A DNA stretch of 64,000 nt. Origin: Pelecanus crispus. Lineage: Eukaryota; Chordata; Aves; Pelecaniformes; Pelecanidae. Below are positions 12,807-26,100 of the stretch, one piece after another (position 1 is the stretch's first letter; each line of letters begins with the position of its first letter). The notes under the pieces are model-generated. The model made no database searches. It was not told the DNA's origin and saw only the letters and a list, made by a program, of their open reading frames with translations. A program made the translations under genes and the position numbers. The stretch spans positions 153,351,967 to 153,415,966 of the forward strand of contig NC_134644.1 in assembly GCF_030463565.1 (NCBI RefSeq), in the 5' to 3' direction.

Positions 12807-13612
12807 CATAGAATCATAGAATCATTTAGGTTGGAAAAGACCTTTAAGATCATCCATTCCAGCCATTAAACTAACACTACTCCAATGCTTGACTTCCCTT
12901 TCAGTGAAGAACTCACCTCAATGTGCTTCGTGTTACTGAGGGTCCCAAAACTGGACACTATTCCAGGTGCGGCCTCACCAGCGCTGAGTGCAGGGGGACA
13001 ATCACCTCCCTGCTCCTGCTGGCCACACTATTCCTGATACAGGCCAGGATGCTGTTGGCCTTCTTGGCCACCTGGGCACACTGCTGGCTCCTGTTCAGCT
13101 GGCTGTCTACCAACACCCCCAGATCCTTTTCGGCCAGGCAGCTTTCCAGCCACTCTTCCCCAAGCCTGTAGCATTGCATGGGGTTGTTGTGACCCAAGTG
13201 CAGGACCCAGCACTTGGCCTTGTTGAACCTCATACAGTTGGCCTCAACCCATTGGTCCAGCCTGTCCAGATCCCTCTGCAGGGCCATCCTACCCTCCAGC
13301 AGATCGACACTCCCACCCAGTTTGGTGTCATCTGCAAACTTACTGAGGGTGCACTCAATCCCCTCATCCAGATCGTTGATAAAGATATTAAACAAGGCTG
13401 GCCCCAAAACAGAGCCCTGGGGAACACCGCTTGTGACCGGTTGCCAACTGGACTTAACTCCATTTACCACTACTCTCTGGGCTTGGCCACCCAACCAGTT
13501 TTTTACCCAGTGAAGAGTACACCTGTCCAAGCCATGAGCTGCCAGCTTCCCAAGGAGAATGCTATGGGAGACGGTGTCAAAAAAAGAAAAACCCAAACCC
13601 CTCAAAAAAGTC
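12807..13612 (-). mobile_element. CR1 LINE with reverse-transcriptase fragment, internally deleted
   Basis: This is a minus-strand CR1. Its 3' terminus is at 12807-12890 (TCATAGAATCATAGAATCATTTAGG), followed to the right by a small piece of the tail (near 12891-12915). After an apparent deletion comes a long part of the reverse transcriptase. Two stretches normally found between these parts are missing, so either the copy suffered internal deletions or two insertions abut. The right end near 13612 is a 5' truncation inside motif A of the reverse transcriptase. Confidence 0.8.
12958..13612 (-). pseudogene. CR1 ORF2 reverse transcriptase fragment
   Basis: About 218 codons are open on the minus strand. 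Visible landmarks in order are a remnant of motif A at the N-terminal edge (FFDTVSH, following the truncation), [13 protein letters not shown], motif [22 protein letters not shown], motif [10 protein letters not shown] (plus-strand bases 13326-13337 encode FADD), the [20 protein letters not shown] block, the [23 protein letters not shown] block and VRPHLE. CR1 reverse transcriptase copies element RNA at a nicked chromosomal site. The FADD aspartates are intact, but the endonuclease, most of motif A and the C-terminal end are absent and a stop follows VRPHLE, so it cannot act. No start codon is implied; the frame simply begins at the truncation. Confidence 0.85.
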
Positions 13613-13694
13613 CTTGACACTCATTCTTGTTCCTCTCCATGGAAATCTTTAGTAAAAGGCAAAAGATTTATATGATCTGAAGAGAAACCAGTTA

Positions 13695-13835
13695 CCATCC
13701 CTGGCGGTATTTAAAAGACGTGTAGATGTGGCACTTAGGGACATGGTTTAGTGGTGGCCTTGGCAGTGTTAGGTTTACACTTGGACTCGATGGTCTTAGA
13801 TGTGTTTTCCAACCTAAAGGATTCTGTGATTCTAT
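13695..13835 (+). mobile_element. CR1 LINE 3' terminus, right half of the split copy
   Basis: The segment begins CCATCCCTGGCGGTATTTAAAAG and continues through ACTTAGGGACATGGTTTAGTGG to a CR1 3' UTR and a decayed terminal repeat (GGATTCTGTGATTCTATA). This is exactly the part missing from the copy that breaks off at 12430. Orientation and register fit, so the two are best read as one element interrupted by the 12431-13694 block. Bases 13613-13694 between the minus-strand CR1 and this half are unassigned. Confidence 0.8.
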
Positions 13836-16800
13836 ATTTTAAAGGAAAATATATTACTTTACTTTTACATAAACCTTTATGAAGTTGTGTAGTGTGGACA
13901 AACTGATTTTGGACAAAATAAAAAACATTTTAAAAATATGTCAAAATTACTTACATTAAGAGTTTATAAACTAAGGGGCTTTTGTTTCAGAAAAGACTGT
14001 GTGGAAAATTATTTATTATTTATTAATGAAATGGAAAATAAAAAATGAAAGGAACTGCACACTCTGAAGCCTCTAACATTTCCTGGAATGAGAATCTTGC
14101 ATTCTAACCTGGTCATATTTTGTCCATCAGATATTTAGAAATGCCTGAAAAATTATGGTATTTTGGCTTAAGCTAAAGGATGGGCACATCAAATGTTGGA
14201 ATTGTCTTTCCCTTAGGCATTCTAGCAACTCAAGATTCCCAAAATTTAAATAAAACCTCCAATTCTCCCAAAAAAGCATATATCTAAAAATAGTTAGTTC
14301 TGATATACCTAATACCTAATACCTAACTTATGGAAGACTTGTAGTCCAAAGTCAAAATGGTAAAAATTAAATTGAAGCACTTCAGCCTTATTGAATCATG
14401 CCAATGTGTTGCTGAAGATTTCTTCACTACTTAGGTCAGAAAACAGTTCTTGAAATTTATTTGAAACTTACTGAAATCTTTTAGGAGCCAACATATTTAA
14501 TAGCCAAGAAACTTGCACTCAGGGAAGAAAAGGCTAGAGATATCAATGTTTCACTAAGATGACATCAAGAGCTTAGCTGAAGTCTAGAATAAACAGCAGC
14601 GTCTTGTCCATCTTTGATAATAGTGCTGATGAGCTTTGGAAAAACCCAGGTTCATCACTGTTTGACCTATATGAAAGTAAATGTAAAGTAAATTTCTATA
14701 GGAAGAGTTTCAGTTAGCTGTATGCCAGACAAAATGTTGGCAAACTAAACATGTTCTGGGACGATGTACAAATACACTGACCTCTCACAAAACTCCTAGT
14801 TTTCTTTGGAGGTAGGTTTTGTTCTCAGAAAAGTTGACTCTCCTCTGGTAGGGTATAACTTTCTAATCTCTTTCTGAACCAGTTTGAAAGTGTTAATAAT
14901 GCCCCATGATTTTAAGTAATAATTCTTCTTCATAAAAGGTGAGACGATTCAGGTGTCAGCCTTTAGGGACCCTTGAAAACATATTATTATATTCAGGAAG
15001 AATATCCATAATCTTGCACACAGAGAAAAAGCCTTAGAAGGGATTAGGAAATACCAGTGTTCTTTGTCAGTAAGTACATAATTCATTCAATTTAGTTACT
15101 GCTAATCTTTTTTCTTTACTTTTTTAGAACTGACCTGATGTGTCAAATTTACATATGTTTCAATAGAAGCACATTTTCTAGTCATACAGAAAAGATTAGC
15201 TATACAGCATGGTCCTTAAGAGTTGCAAACTGCTTTTAAATCCTACAAAGCAATAGTTTATAACTATGCTAAGTGATCTTTTTATATAATTGCTAATAAG
15301 AACATTAGCACTCTTCCTACACTAAAAGTATCAATCTCTTATATTAAAGATAACTTGGAGTTAATGTATCATTAGATCAACAGTGCTGGTTTTAGAAAGT
15401 TTTTATTATGTATATACATTTTAGAAAAATCAGACTAATATAAATTTTTGCTTATAAGTGCCCTTTTGCATAAGCTTATCATTATTAAGCTTTTTTAATC
15501 ACCCTTTCCCCAGTCACACCAGTGGAAAGAAAGTAAACCAATTGATCACATGAAAGGAAGTGTTATCTATTAGGGTCTCTGCAGGAACCACTGCACAAAA
15601 TATCTGCGTAAAAATTAAAAAGAAAATAATAAAGAAAAGGCTTTCTGTTAAAGAAAGAACAACACGAAGCTAGAAAAGACATTGGCTGGATCACCATGTG
15701 ATTAAAGGCTTGGGTTTACAATTAGAAAACCCAGAGCCAATTCTTGTATTTACCAATTCACTTCATGTTTCTGTGCCATAACTGCATTTGTCAGATGAAA
15801 GGAAAGCACTTTGCTACTTAAGCAGCTAATATGTTGGAAAGGGACTGTTTCTCCCCGTGCTTCTGTACTGTTGCTACACAACAGCATCCTGGTGTGACTG
15901 GAGACTGGGCACAGTGGTAGCACACATTAAAACCCCCACAGAAATGTTTATACAGGCTTTAAGATTTCAAAAGAGAATTGCTGTGCGATAGGTAGGGGGT
16001 AGGGGTACTCCATAGCAAAATTAAAATGAACTGGCTACACAAGCATGAGAGTCTAACTTTAAGGTCACAGGGTGAGGTACAAAGAAGTTTTGGAATCATT
16101 GCATAGGTAACACATGGGTTTTGAAGCCACCAGCATAAAGGTTATCCTATGTTTGTGGTGTTGTTTTGGGCTGAGATGTGCACCTCCTAGTCACACAGAG
16201 AGGAAGAGATCAGCAGTGTAGAAGAGTGTTCAAGAGCTGGAAACAACTTCAAATCTCACAAGGCAGCAATGAACATTTTCTGTCTGGGTTCCGTCCCCCC
16301 ACCATGCTTTGTTTCCTTGGGTGGATTCTGGGAGGGAGGAGTAAGGATGAAACACCGCATGACTACTGACCTCATGAGAATGGGTGATGTATGTTATTTC
16401 CCAATTCTGTGGGAATTCGCCAAACCCCTTCTCTACCAGTTGAAAATCATTATGCAAATCCTATTTTTAGTTCACATGGTATTTGTTTGTATATCTTTTT
16501 CCTCTCTCTCCTTCTTCCCACCAGACTGAGGGCAGGCACTGTGGGAAATTAAACTCTTGTTTGATACATATTAATTTTGCTTTTGTATGTTAAGTAGCAA
16601 CAAAATCTTCTGGATTAAAAGGCTAGAATGAACCACTGCAATAATCTTTTTTTCATATGGACAAGACTATAGAATATCCTTGAATAAACAACCACTTAAA
16701 AATTTGTAGATCTATTAAAATGGTTTAGGTCTATTAAAAAAAATAATAAATGTGGTAGGCAACCCACAGCATTCATTGGTTAATTGTTTGTCCTCACTGT

Positions 16801-18644
16801 TCAAACAACAACAAAAAAATGATGAAGCAAAGTAAGCCTCTGGGTTCAACTTCTAGACTGAATTTTGTCAAGCATGAGCTACTGGCTAGCAGTCACATCT
16901 TCATCTGCCACACTGAAGACCCCGCATCTACCAATTTCACATCACAGGCTATAGCTGAGAAACAAAGTCAGCCCTTAACCTGTTCTCTGTCATGCTGAAA
17001 TGAGTGGCGCCCAGAAATCTCACAGTCAACAATGGATTAAAGGATGGTTTCAGACTCTTCTGTCAGCCTTCATTTAGTGAGGGGAAGAACACAGCCCTGA
17101 GACATCTCCATGGCATTCAAGCTATGTCCTGTGCATCTGGTCCTCCCAGCTCCCGTCTGCCGCCTTCAACCCTCCAAACAAAACTGAGAGGCCAGCTCTG
17201 CCAAGGTCTCTTCAACCACATGCACAGGACCTGCAGCTACTCTGCCACATTTCCCATTGCTCCTCCCGTCCTGCTCTGCTCTGGGAGAGCTCTGGCAGCC
17301 GAGGTCCCCCCAGGGAAAGAGCATTTTGTGTCAGCTTCCCTTGGGACTGCCACAGCACATCATTTCCAGAGATGAATTGCATCCATCCTGTAGTAGATAC
17401 AGGTAGGATACACTGAACTACAGCACACGTAAAAACAGGTGGAAGAAGTTGTGCAGCCGAAAGTTTTTAGCTATGCAATTCCACCCCACAGGGCTTGCAC
17501 TGTGTTATTTATAGCTTCCCGTATCCTCACATTCTGCCCCTTTCCAGTTAATAAATCCCAGGTATGCTTGGATAAGTACTTCAAAATTGTAAAGTCAAAG
17601 AACAGTTACAATAGACAGCAAATATTTACCATTGCTTTGGAAAATAACTATACCCTATGCCATGCTCTGTCATTTTAAATGTCTTTTAGGCCTGACAGGC
17701 TGAGCAACCAAGGTAATTACATTCAACATACACCTAACCAGAGTCAAGCAACTATTGTTTCCTAGATTGCAAAGCCATAAAGAAGATGAGATGCAACATT
17801 GATGGTAGTAAACTCAGTGATAATTTTAAAGCTAAATATGCTTCTCTGTTTTCCATTTACACATCTTACGTCCAGATGGGTCTTAAAAGCTTGGTATCAT
17901 TTGCTAACTGATTACTGGATTAACTGAGACCCAGTTAAAATCAACAACAATAAAACCCCCAGCTCTTTCAAAGGCATTTCAATACTCTCCTTACTAAGGA
18001 TGATGATCCTGAGGTGTTGGGCCGTCCCTTCCACACCCTGGCTAGGTGACACAGCCCTGCCAGCAGCAGCCACGTGTGCTGAGTGAAGCCTGGCTGCCCC
18101 TTGGATCAGGAGGAATTTGTTGTTAACTTCTGAAAAGAGGTGGCAAAATCCTTTCCACAGAAGTCTGACAAGGATCAGAGAGGGGTGTGGCACAGTCAGA
18201 TGTCCACTTCTATCATCTACCTGAACCTTGCAAGAAAGGAGATTACCCTTATGCAGATGTTTAAGCACTCCAGTAATTATGGAAAGTTGTTTGCATACAT
18301 TTCAGCAGGACCATCTGAAGCATCTATATAACTCTTAAATACTCAGTTGTGCAAATGTTTTCCAAAACTGCATGATAAAATGGTATTAAACTAGCTGTTT
18401 TATGGGCCTCTTTTGATGCCAGGCCATTTACTACTTTAAGAGGAGAATTTGGAAGTTTTAAAACTTGTGGTGAATTGCTGCATAGATCCTCTAGAGAACA
18501 AGGTGTTGAAGATGAGTATATTTACTTTGCCTGGTTGATCTTTGAGAAAGAATTAGAAAGTAGCTTAATCCTCGAGTTGGATCTGAGCAAGTATGGACCT
18601 TTATGGGTGTCTATCTTTGGCTCCAGATCTAGAATTTGGATTTT
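13836..18644. other. Non-coding DNA
   Basis: This is AT-rich sequence with no recognised exon or repeat. Open frames such as 17004-17375 plus and 16269-16529 plus have no domain or sensible composition. A more GC-rich patch near 17130-17350 contains the 123-codon frame but no family motif and few CpG dinucleotides. Confidence 0.55.
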
Positions 18645-19210
18645 TGTCCTGGTTTCGGCTGGGATAGAGTTAATTTTCTTCCTAGTAGCTGGCATAGTGC
18701 TGTGTTTTGGATTTAGTAGGAGAAGAATGTTGATAACACACTGATGTTTTTAGTTGTTGCTGAGTACTGCTTATGCTAGTCAAGGACTTTTTCAGCTTCC
18801 CATGCTCTGCCAGGTACACAAGAAACTGGGAGGGGGCACAGCCAGGACAGTTGATCCAAACTGACCAAAGGGCTATTCCATACCATGTGACATCATGCTC
18901 AGTATATAAACTGGGGGGAGGGTGTTGGCCGGGGAGCAGCGATTGTTGCTCGGGAACTGTCTGGGTATCAGTCGGTGGGTGGTGAGAAATTGCATTGTGC
19001 ATCACTTCCTTTGTATATTATTATTACTATTATTATTATATTGTTATTATTATTATTTTACTTTATTTCAATTATTAAACTGTTCTTATCTGAACCCAGG
19101 AGTGTTTCTCACTCTTACTCCTCCAATTCTCTCCCCCATCCCATCGGGGCAGGGGGAGTGAGCGAGCGGCTGCGTGGTGCTTAGTTGCTGGCTGGGGCTA
19201 AACCACGACA
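18645..19210 (+). repeat. Solo LTR of an ERVL-type endogenous retrovirus
   Basis: This 566-bp element starts TGTCCTGGTTTCGGCTGGGA and ends TAAACCACGACA. It aligns by eye along its whole length to both LTRs of the provirus at 35537-42268. No viral interior flanks it, so it is a solo LTR left by recombination between the two LTRs of one provirus. It carries a CRE-like TGACATCA (18888-18895), a TATATAAA box (18903-18910), a TTA/TAT-rich run (about 19016-19065) and an ATTAAA polyadenylation-type signal (19074-19079). The bases TTTT occur on both sides (18641-18644 and 19211-19214), a possible target-site duplication but weak because it is low complexity. Confidence 0.93.
18888..18910 (+). promoter_or_regulatory. 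LTR core promoter: CRE-like site and TATA box
   Basis: TGACATCA lies 7 bases before TATATAAA, followed by a G-rich stretch, which is a normal retroviral U3 promoter layout. At the matching place the two proviral LTRs read TATATGA, so this copy has the better TATA box. Activity is not shown by sequence alone. Confidence 0.5.
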
Positions 19211-22200
19211 TTTTATATCAAGTCTGTCTCTATTAATAGCAGGCCAGAATCATGCAGTCATTAACAAAGTAGGAGTTAGTTACGTTTTTTCCCCACTAGC
19301 CTTAACAGTTAAGTGAAAAGGTTATTGCATATGCAGTCTTACAATCTTTATGGGAGGGCGAACTAAACAAATATGTCAAATGAGCTAAAATAAATAGTTA
19401 TAATGATCTAATCAGCTGTTGGTTAATTTTCAGATCAAGTCCTGTGTTAACTTTTCTACTGGTTATGTTATACAATTAAGGGGGTAATCTACCTAGCTGT
19501 TCATACTCATTGAAAGACACGATATATATATTTTTTAAAAAATTACAACCCCACTCATTTTCACCCTTAGAAGATCATAATTTTCACAATTTTTTATCAT
19601 CTGTAATGCTGGATAAAATCTGGATACACTGCAGTTTAATAGTCCCTAACGTGCTGCTTTTCAGGCCAAAGAAGCCATGCAGAAAATTTTGTGAGGCCAT
19701 CAACAGAAAAGGCTCAGTGTTGGAGAACTATAAAAAAGAGATTTTTTAATGAAGGGTGGAGTTGCCGTATACAGAGACAGCTGAAGGCTCCTCAGATGCA
19801 TTGGTAAAATTGAAGGATGGAAGAGCCAGGGCTTTGACCATGGAAAAGGGCAGAACTGCCATGGGAAGCTGGTGAAGGTACAAAGTTTGCTGGTTTTGCT
19901 GCTGTCGAAGGGGAGGACTGAGCATTCCTGCTGGGCTGGGCTTCCTACATGTGCCCTCATCTTTCAACAGTGACTTTGCCGATTTTGCCACAGGCAATGT
20001 AAGGAGGAGGGGCGTAGCCATGTAACAACCTTCAGCAGTCTGCTTTCCTAAGCAAGCACCAACTCTGCCCCTGCCCACAGTTGGCAATAGTATTTAATTA
20101 TCGAGATGTCCCTGTGGCAGACAAGTTCCTACTCCTAGGATCAGTGCCTGGTATCATCTTTTGAATACATAAAGCAGTATTTTTGCAATCAATGAGTACG
20201 TGAGCACAATAAAAAAATACAAGTATGCATATCCGATGTAGAAGGATCCTCAGTTTGCTTCCCAACAAAAGACTTGTTTCAAGTATTAAGGGCAGATACT
20301 CAGTTGCTATAAATTGCTACATGGTACAGACATGCAGAATTCATTTTCAATTCACAGATCTATGACAATTTTCATTTTCAAACAAATCACACATAGTAGA
20401 GCGCAGTAGCTATAATTATTTGCTTTGTGATGTCCATAGATGGCTGGAGCAAGTGGGAGCTGCATTACACAAGACAACAGGCAGGCACCCAGCCGCCTGC
20501 AGGCACCACACAAATGGACAGTGTGTAACCAGTGGATGAGACCAACAAAAATCAGGACAAGTGGGATGATGAAGTAACATAACAGCAGAACATGGTTTAG
20601 TATCAATTAGTTAGGTGTGTATTTTATACAAAGAAGAAGCCATTGGTAGCAGCAAGCACAGTATGAATGTTACAACTAGGAAAATAAACACATTTCAGCT
20701 GGTTTTAGGGCCCTTTTAATTTCCACATTTATTACCAAATTCAATATCCCTGAATTTGCTCACTTAGCTGTATTTGCTTTCTAAAATAGCTTCATGAGAA
20801 TGTCTGGTTCTCTGTTGTCAAATTGGTTATAGAACCACTTGTGAACAGTGTTGGAAGTGGAGTTGTAGAAAGTGTAGTAACTGAGGTATTTTGGCATCTA
20901 ACCTGCTAACTTCAAAAATATATTTGAGTTCATCCTGCTTACTCAGTTATCGTTAATGATACTCAGATTCCCTTTCCCTTTTTAAGTTTCAGCTGACCAG
21001 AGATAAGAAGCAATCCCATTTGGCAGGACTTGACAAATCCTGTATTACCAACAGTGAGGAACAAATAGCCAAAGCAGGGGAAGAAGCCTTGGGCTGACGT
21101 ACATGCTGCATGTCCTCATACAAACATTTCTAAGACTTAAAGATATTTTGTGAATAGTTGGCAAACAGAAACAACTGCAGACTGAAAAGATTGTTTATTA
21201 TGAATGGCTTGATGGCATTTATTTACCACAGCAGCTGGGAAATATTTATTATTTCTAACATTTTTAATAAAATATTTATATTTTTGAAGTAGAATCAAAT
21301 AGGAAAACATTCAAGCTATATAATAGTCTTCTACTCATGTTGACTGGAAATATCTCAATCTTTGCAACAGAAATAGTTATTAATTAACAACACTAATTTT
21401 CTAGACTTGTTCGGATTAGACTGTTGATTAAACATCCTCAGGACCCAGTAAGAATAAAAAATGAGCCCGTTATGACTTGTCAGTTACACAAACATGACTT
21501 TCAGCTACCAGGAAAGGCTTTGAGCTACATAAATACTTACCACATTCCTACAAAACATGAACCACATGGTGAATCGCCTCCACTTAAAAAAAAAAAGGCA
21601 GCAGAATTGGATGTAACTAGTCATATGCTTTTGTACTGCTGTAAATTATAACTTCTTAATAAAAAGAGAAGCAAAGATATTGCAAAGCGGTCAACACACA
21701 TTTGTGCATAAACCTTTGTGCCCACGCATTTATGCAAATATGATCAGCATTTGTTTTTCCACTAGTGTCACTTTTTCCCTGCATTGTTCTGGTTAATTCC
21801 TGCATTACTTTCTAAGATAAATAAGTAGTAGGGAAGGAAACAAATAATAGAGGAGACAAAGACTGTCTAATTAAATACAGTATCTACCTTCTCCCTGATA
21901 CTCCATTACATCATCACACTCCCAGAAAATGTTTTCTGAAAATCCATTTGTTCCAGATACCTCCTCCTCTCCAGCTAATACACACATAGCTTATTCTGCT
22001 CTCAAAACACTTCACTCTTAATATTTTAACTGGTTCACATTGGAACATTTGTCTGGAGCCATTCACATAAGTTAGAAATGGCAGAGATCCAAGCACAAAT
22101 CCTTGCACTACTATGAAGAGTACGCTTGCTAGGATGAGAGACCTTTTCTTCTTTTGTACTAGCCATTTCTTAACATAGCCCTATGCTTTCTTTTTGTTGG

Positions 22201-23042
22201 ATGCTGGTCCTGCACTGTGTGCATAAAGGCACAGAAGCCTGTAAAAGATCATTTATACTGCCTGCAAACTCAGGTGCACTGGACCACAGAATGTTCCTCT
22301 GAGTCATTTCCTCTTCACTGCCCTTAAAAATAAAGCTTCATCTCCTTCTTGTCTGCTTCGTTCTTTTTACTACCAAAAAAGTACGGTGATTTGTTGGTCT
22401 ATAATACAGCACACGTCAAAGATTTGGACTCCATCGTGTTAGAAACTACACAAACAAGGATGAAAAGAAAATCCTGGCTCTAGAAAGCTTGCTGTTCTGA
22501 GAATTATATATGCTAAGTTGCAAAACACTCATGGGATTGGTCTTTATGGAAAACAAGGAATCTACTCAGTTCACTAGCAGTCAAGCTCTAATCAGGTAGG
22601 AGGGAGTCACAATGGAGGTAAATCTTGCAGTAGATTTGAAGAAGGCTGTATGAATGTCTGTGGAGAGCACAGAAAAAGCAGAAGTATATTTGCAGGAATT
22701 GCATGCAATTACCATAAATTTATGATGACAAAAGTATTTCCCTTCAAATGACAACGGTTCACATAGCTTAAAGACCAGATGAACATTCACAAAGGTGTAA
22801 GATCCATTCAAGCCTAGAGGCCCCATGGTAACACAAGGAGAGAGATGGCTGCCTCTTTGTGTGGCTGCTTGCAACTCCACAGCCCAAGGAACTGGGTTTC
22901 CATTTGCACTTGGATCGATTAAGAGGTGCTGTGGAAAGCTCAGGCTGCTCTCTGTAGAGACATAGCACAATACATCAGGTTGTCTACCCCTACATCCTGA
23001 CAGGGTCAATGGCACTATAAAACCTTGTGACAGCTTTTCTAG
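19211..23042. other. Non-coding DNA
   Basis: I see no recognisable gene or repeat. Minus-strand frames at 20352-20606 (hydrophobic) and 22581-23015 have no motif I can name and no supporting splice structure. Confidence 0.5.
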
Positions 23043-23136
23043 CTCCTCTCCTCTCCTCTCCTCTCCTCTCCTCTCCTCTCCTCTCCTCTCCTCTCCTCTC
23101 CTCTCCTCTCCTCTCCTCTCCTCTCCTCTCCTCTCC
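23043..23136 (+). repeat. (CTCCT)n pentanucleotide microsatellite
   Basis: About 19 uninterrupted copies of the pentamer CTCCT span 94 bases. The run is pure, so it is probably young and length-polymorphic. It is pyrimidine-pure on the plus strand, a composition that can form intramolecular triplex (H-DNA) under torsional stress. No gene lies nearby. Confidence 0.95.
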
Positions 23137-26100
23137 GTCCATCAAGCCATTTCCCTTCTAGAAACCATTCACACAGGAACATTTACTTCTTGCTGCCCAG
23201 CACTTTTGCTACTGCAGACATAAATCAGAGGCAGCTATTGCACTCTGATCTCATGCTCCAGGGCTCTGGCAGCCCAGCCAGGACAGCAAACCAGGTGGCG
23301 TCCAGCACATCCCACCCAGCTGACTACCAGGCTCTGTCCTCCCATCCTGCTGGATTATCTGCTCCCCTGGCCCCTGCCTCCCCACTTTTACTGCTACCAC
23401 ATGCAGAGAACTGTAACTGCTCAGCTGGTATTTCCCTGGAGCAACAGTTATTTCCTTGGAGGGGTTTCTTTTTTGGTATTATGGGGTAGGTCACAGAGCA
23501 TGGCTATATAGAGGGCAGGAAATGGGGCACTGGCATAACGAATCCCCATGTTCAGGCAACATAAGAAAATGGCCTAGGAACATTCAAAGGAGAAGAGAAT
23601 TAAATTGGATGCACTGCTTTTTGCTGCATGCCTCAGTAATGCTTTCCCGGGAGGCGATGGGGGCCTACTTGATCGACAGCCAGAGGCATGAGTTAATTCT
23701 ATATCTCTTGACAAAAAAAACTGGGAAGATCTTATTAAAACAAGCAAACCCCAGCCTTTTTTAAAGGTCCTTATGCAATGACTGCCTGGCACAGGCTGTG
23801 CAGTGCCTCCACAGTAACTTCATAGTGACCCCCACTGTTCACATACTGTGAATACAGACGGGCCTGGGACAGCCTGGATTTCCCATACATGCAGGAAAGT
23901 TAATGTACAGCACAGCTGCTTCTTCCTGAAAGTGCTGGCAATCGCTCTGCAGTGGAGTTGCTTAGGATTTGCAGACGCACAGCACATGCACATAGGCTGG
24001 GATACCTGAGGAATTACTCTGATTGGGTTGCTGCATGCCAGGAAATCTGGGACAAACGTGAGAAAAAATTTAAAATCCACCTAGGAAAAGTTTTCAGGCA
24101 GGAGGAGAATGTGTCTGAGATAACCTAAATATGCAGTAGCTGTAGTCTAGAAGATGACAACTGTTCAGCCTGTCCAGAGGACTGGAAGATCACTCAGCCC
24201 ATCGGGAGAGGAGAGTGCCAATCCTTCCAGCTTCCAGCCTTGCCTGTGTTTCCCAGTCCCACTGGTCTCTTCCCTCCTGCCCCTTCTCCCTGGGATTCAC
24301 TCGGCATTGCCCTAATTATTCATTATCCCCACATCTGGATTTATTCTCCCTCCTGTTCTACGCAGGGCTCTGCCCATGCTGCACGCAGGTCCTCCATCCT
24401 GTCCCTGTGGTCATTCGTGTGCACCATTTCTGTCCTTGCTGACAACTGAACATTTTCTGCATTTTCCACTGCACACAGACTACACCTCTTTTTACACCTG
24501 CTGCCTTCCCCCTCTTACCTTCCTGAATCACTTTTCCCCCAGAATTTAAGGAGCTTTATTTTCCCCCACTATTTTTTCTATCCAGATTACAACTCCAGTT
24601 GCCACTGAGTGAGTGTCAGGGTCATTTCCACTTTCCTTTGGAAAAAGCTACCTCTCTCACATAAAATCTGGCAAGCAAGAGGTCTTTTGGCACCTCTGCC
24701 TCCCACTGTAGTTTAAATTTGCAAGTGAGGCTGACAATCCCCTGCTTATAGAACTTCCCCTTTTCTTTCTTCCTGTGTAGGGTTTTTTTTTTTTTTAATA
24801 TGTTATTCTTATTCTTCATGTTATTCTCCCTGTAGGGCAGTGAGTGACAAGCTTTAGCTGGGGCAAGCTTCAGCCATTGGAAAGCACAATCAAAACATGT
24901 TTTTTTTTTCTCTGAGTTTCTGGAAAACTGCGGCAGAATGTGACAAACCTTAAGCAAAGCTATTTTTAGCAGAGGGCTTTATCCCAGAAACCTTTTACTG
25001 AAACCATGCCAAGTGCGCCTTGCTTCCCAGGGCACCCTGCACTCCCCTGGCACCCAGGCAGCTGCCAACTGTTTCTAGAGCTCTGACCTTTCAGCAAAAG
25101 TCTACTGGAGGTGGCATTTTGCCCCAGGATGAGTTGTGACACCAAGGCTGGAGTGGAAGCGGGGAAAGCCTTAAAAGTAAAGAGAAGACTTTCCACCTTT
25201 ATCTAAAGGTGGAAGGTGTCATGGTATTTTTTAGTGACTGGTAGGTGCTGGGAAGGTTTTAGTGACAGGAGAAGCAGCAGGTATACCAGTCTGTAACTTC
25301 CTTTCTGAAGACAAGGCTATAAAATAAACACAGTGAAGGGATGCTGATATGTGAATCTGGCTTGTGAATATCTGCTGGATCATTCCTGGAAATAAGTTTC
25401 TTCTTTTTTGACCTAATTTCTTACAGGATCAAATCTCGCTCTGTGTTTTGCAGAAGATACCTGTTAGAAGAGCTCAGGCTGTTGCCTCTCTGGTGCAGAG
25501 TTCAGGATTATGTTGCAGTTTGGGTGTTCAGGGTCAGTGGTCAGGCTATGCTGGAGCCCAGAGGCTCCCTACTAAAAAGAGAGACTCGTGGTGGACTGCA
25601 GAGCTCTTTAGCAAGGTCAGTTTGTTAAAGTAAAGGTCTCTCTCAAAAAAATTGCTTGCAACACAAGCAATCCCAAATGTTTTCTGCAAACCAAATTTAT
25701 CATAGAAGTTCATGTCTGCATGTATTTTTGTTTCCAGTACTTTAGATGTAATAAATACTAGAATGTTAAATCACAATAAAAGAAAAGGGAAATTTTTTCG
25801 GTCTTCTACAAACATAGCATGTCAGCTGCTTAACTGAAAGCCTAAAGGAGGAGAATAGCTCACTGAACTTCAAATAAAACCAAATGCAGGCTGAGAAGAT
25901 TTGCATTGCGTAAAGAGAAATACAATGCACATATGAAAAGCAGCAACTCTATTTCCTATTTGAAAATTTTATATAATATTTCTGTAATATGACTGAGCTT
26001 AAAATTAGACATCTGTTTAGACAGATTACTTAGCACCTGGGCACAGATGTTCTGTGTTTTTTATTGTAGCGCTTTAATTAAAGAACATTCATCAGCATTC

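Noticed and set aside
12988-13617. 209-codon plus-strand open frame
   Set aside because: It is the shadow of the minus-strand CR1 reverse transcriptase; the motifs read on the minus strand.
17004-17375. 123-codon plus-strand frame in a GC-rich patch
   Set aside because: Composition is odd and no family motif or splice signals were found.
22581-23015. 144-codon minus-strand frame
   Set aside because: No motif; it lies next to the microsatellite and has no supporting exon structure.
23043-23136. CRISPR-like array
   Set aside because: The repeats are contiguous pentamers without spacers, so this is a microsatellite.
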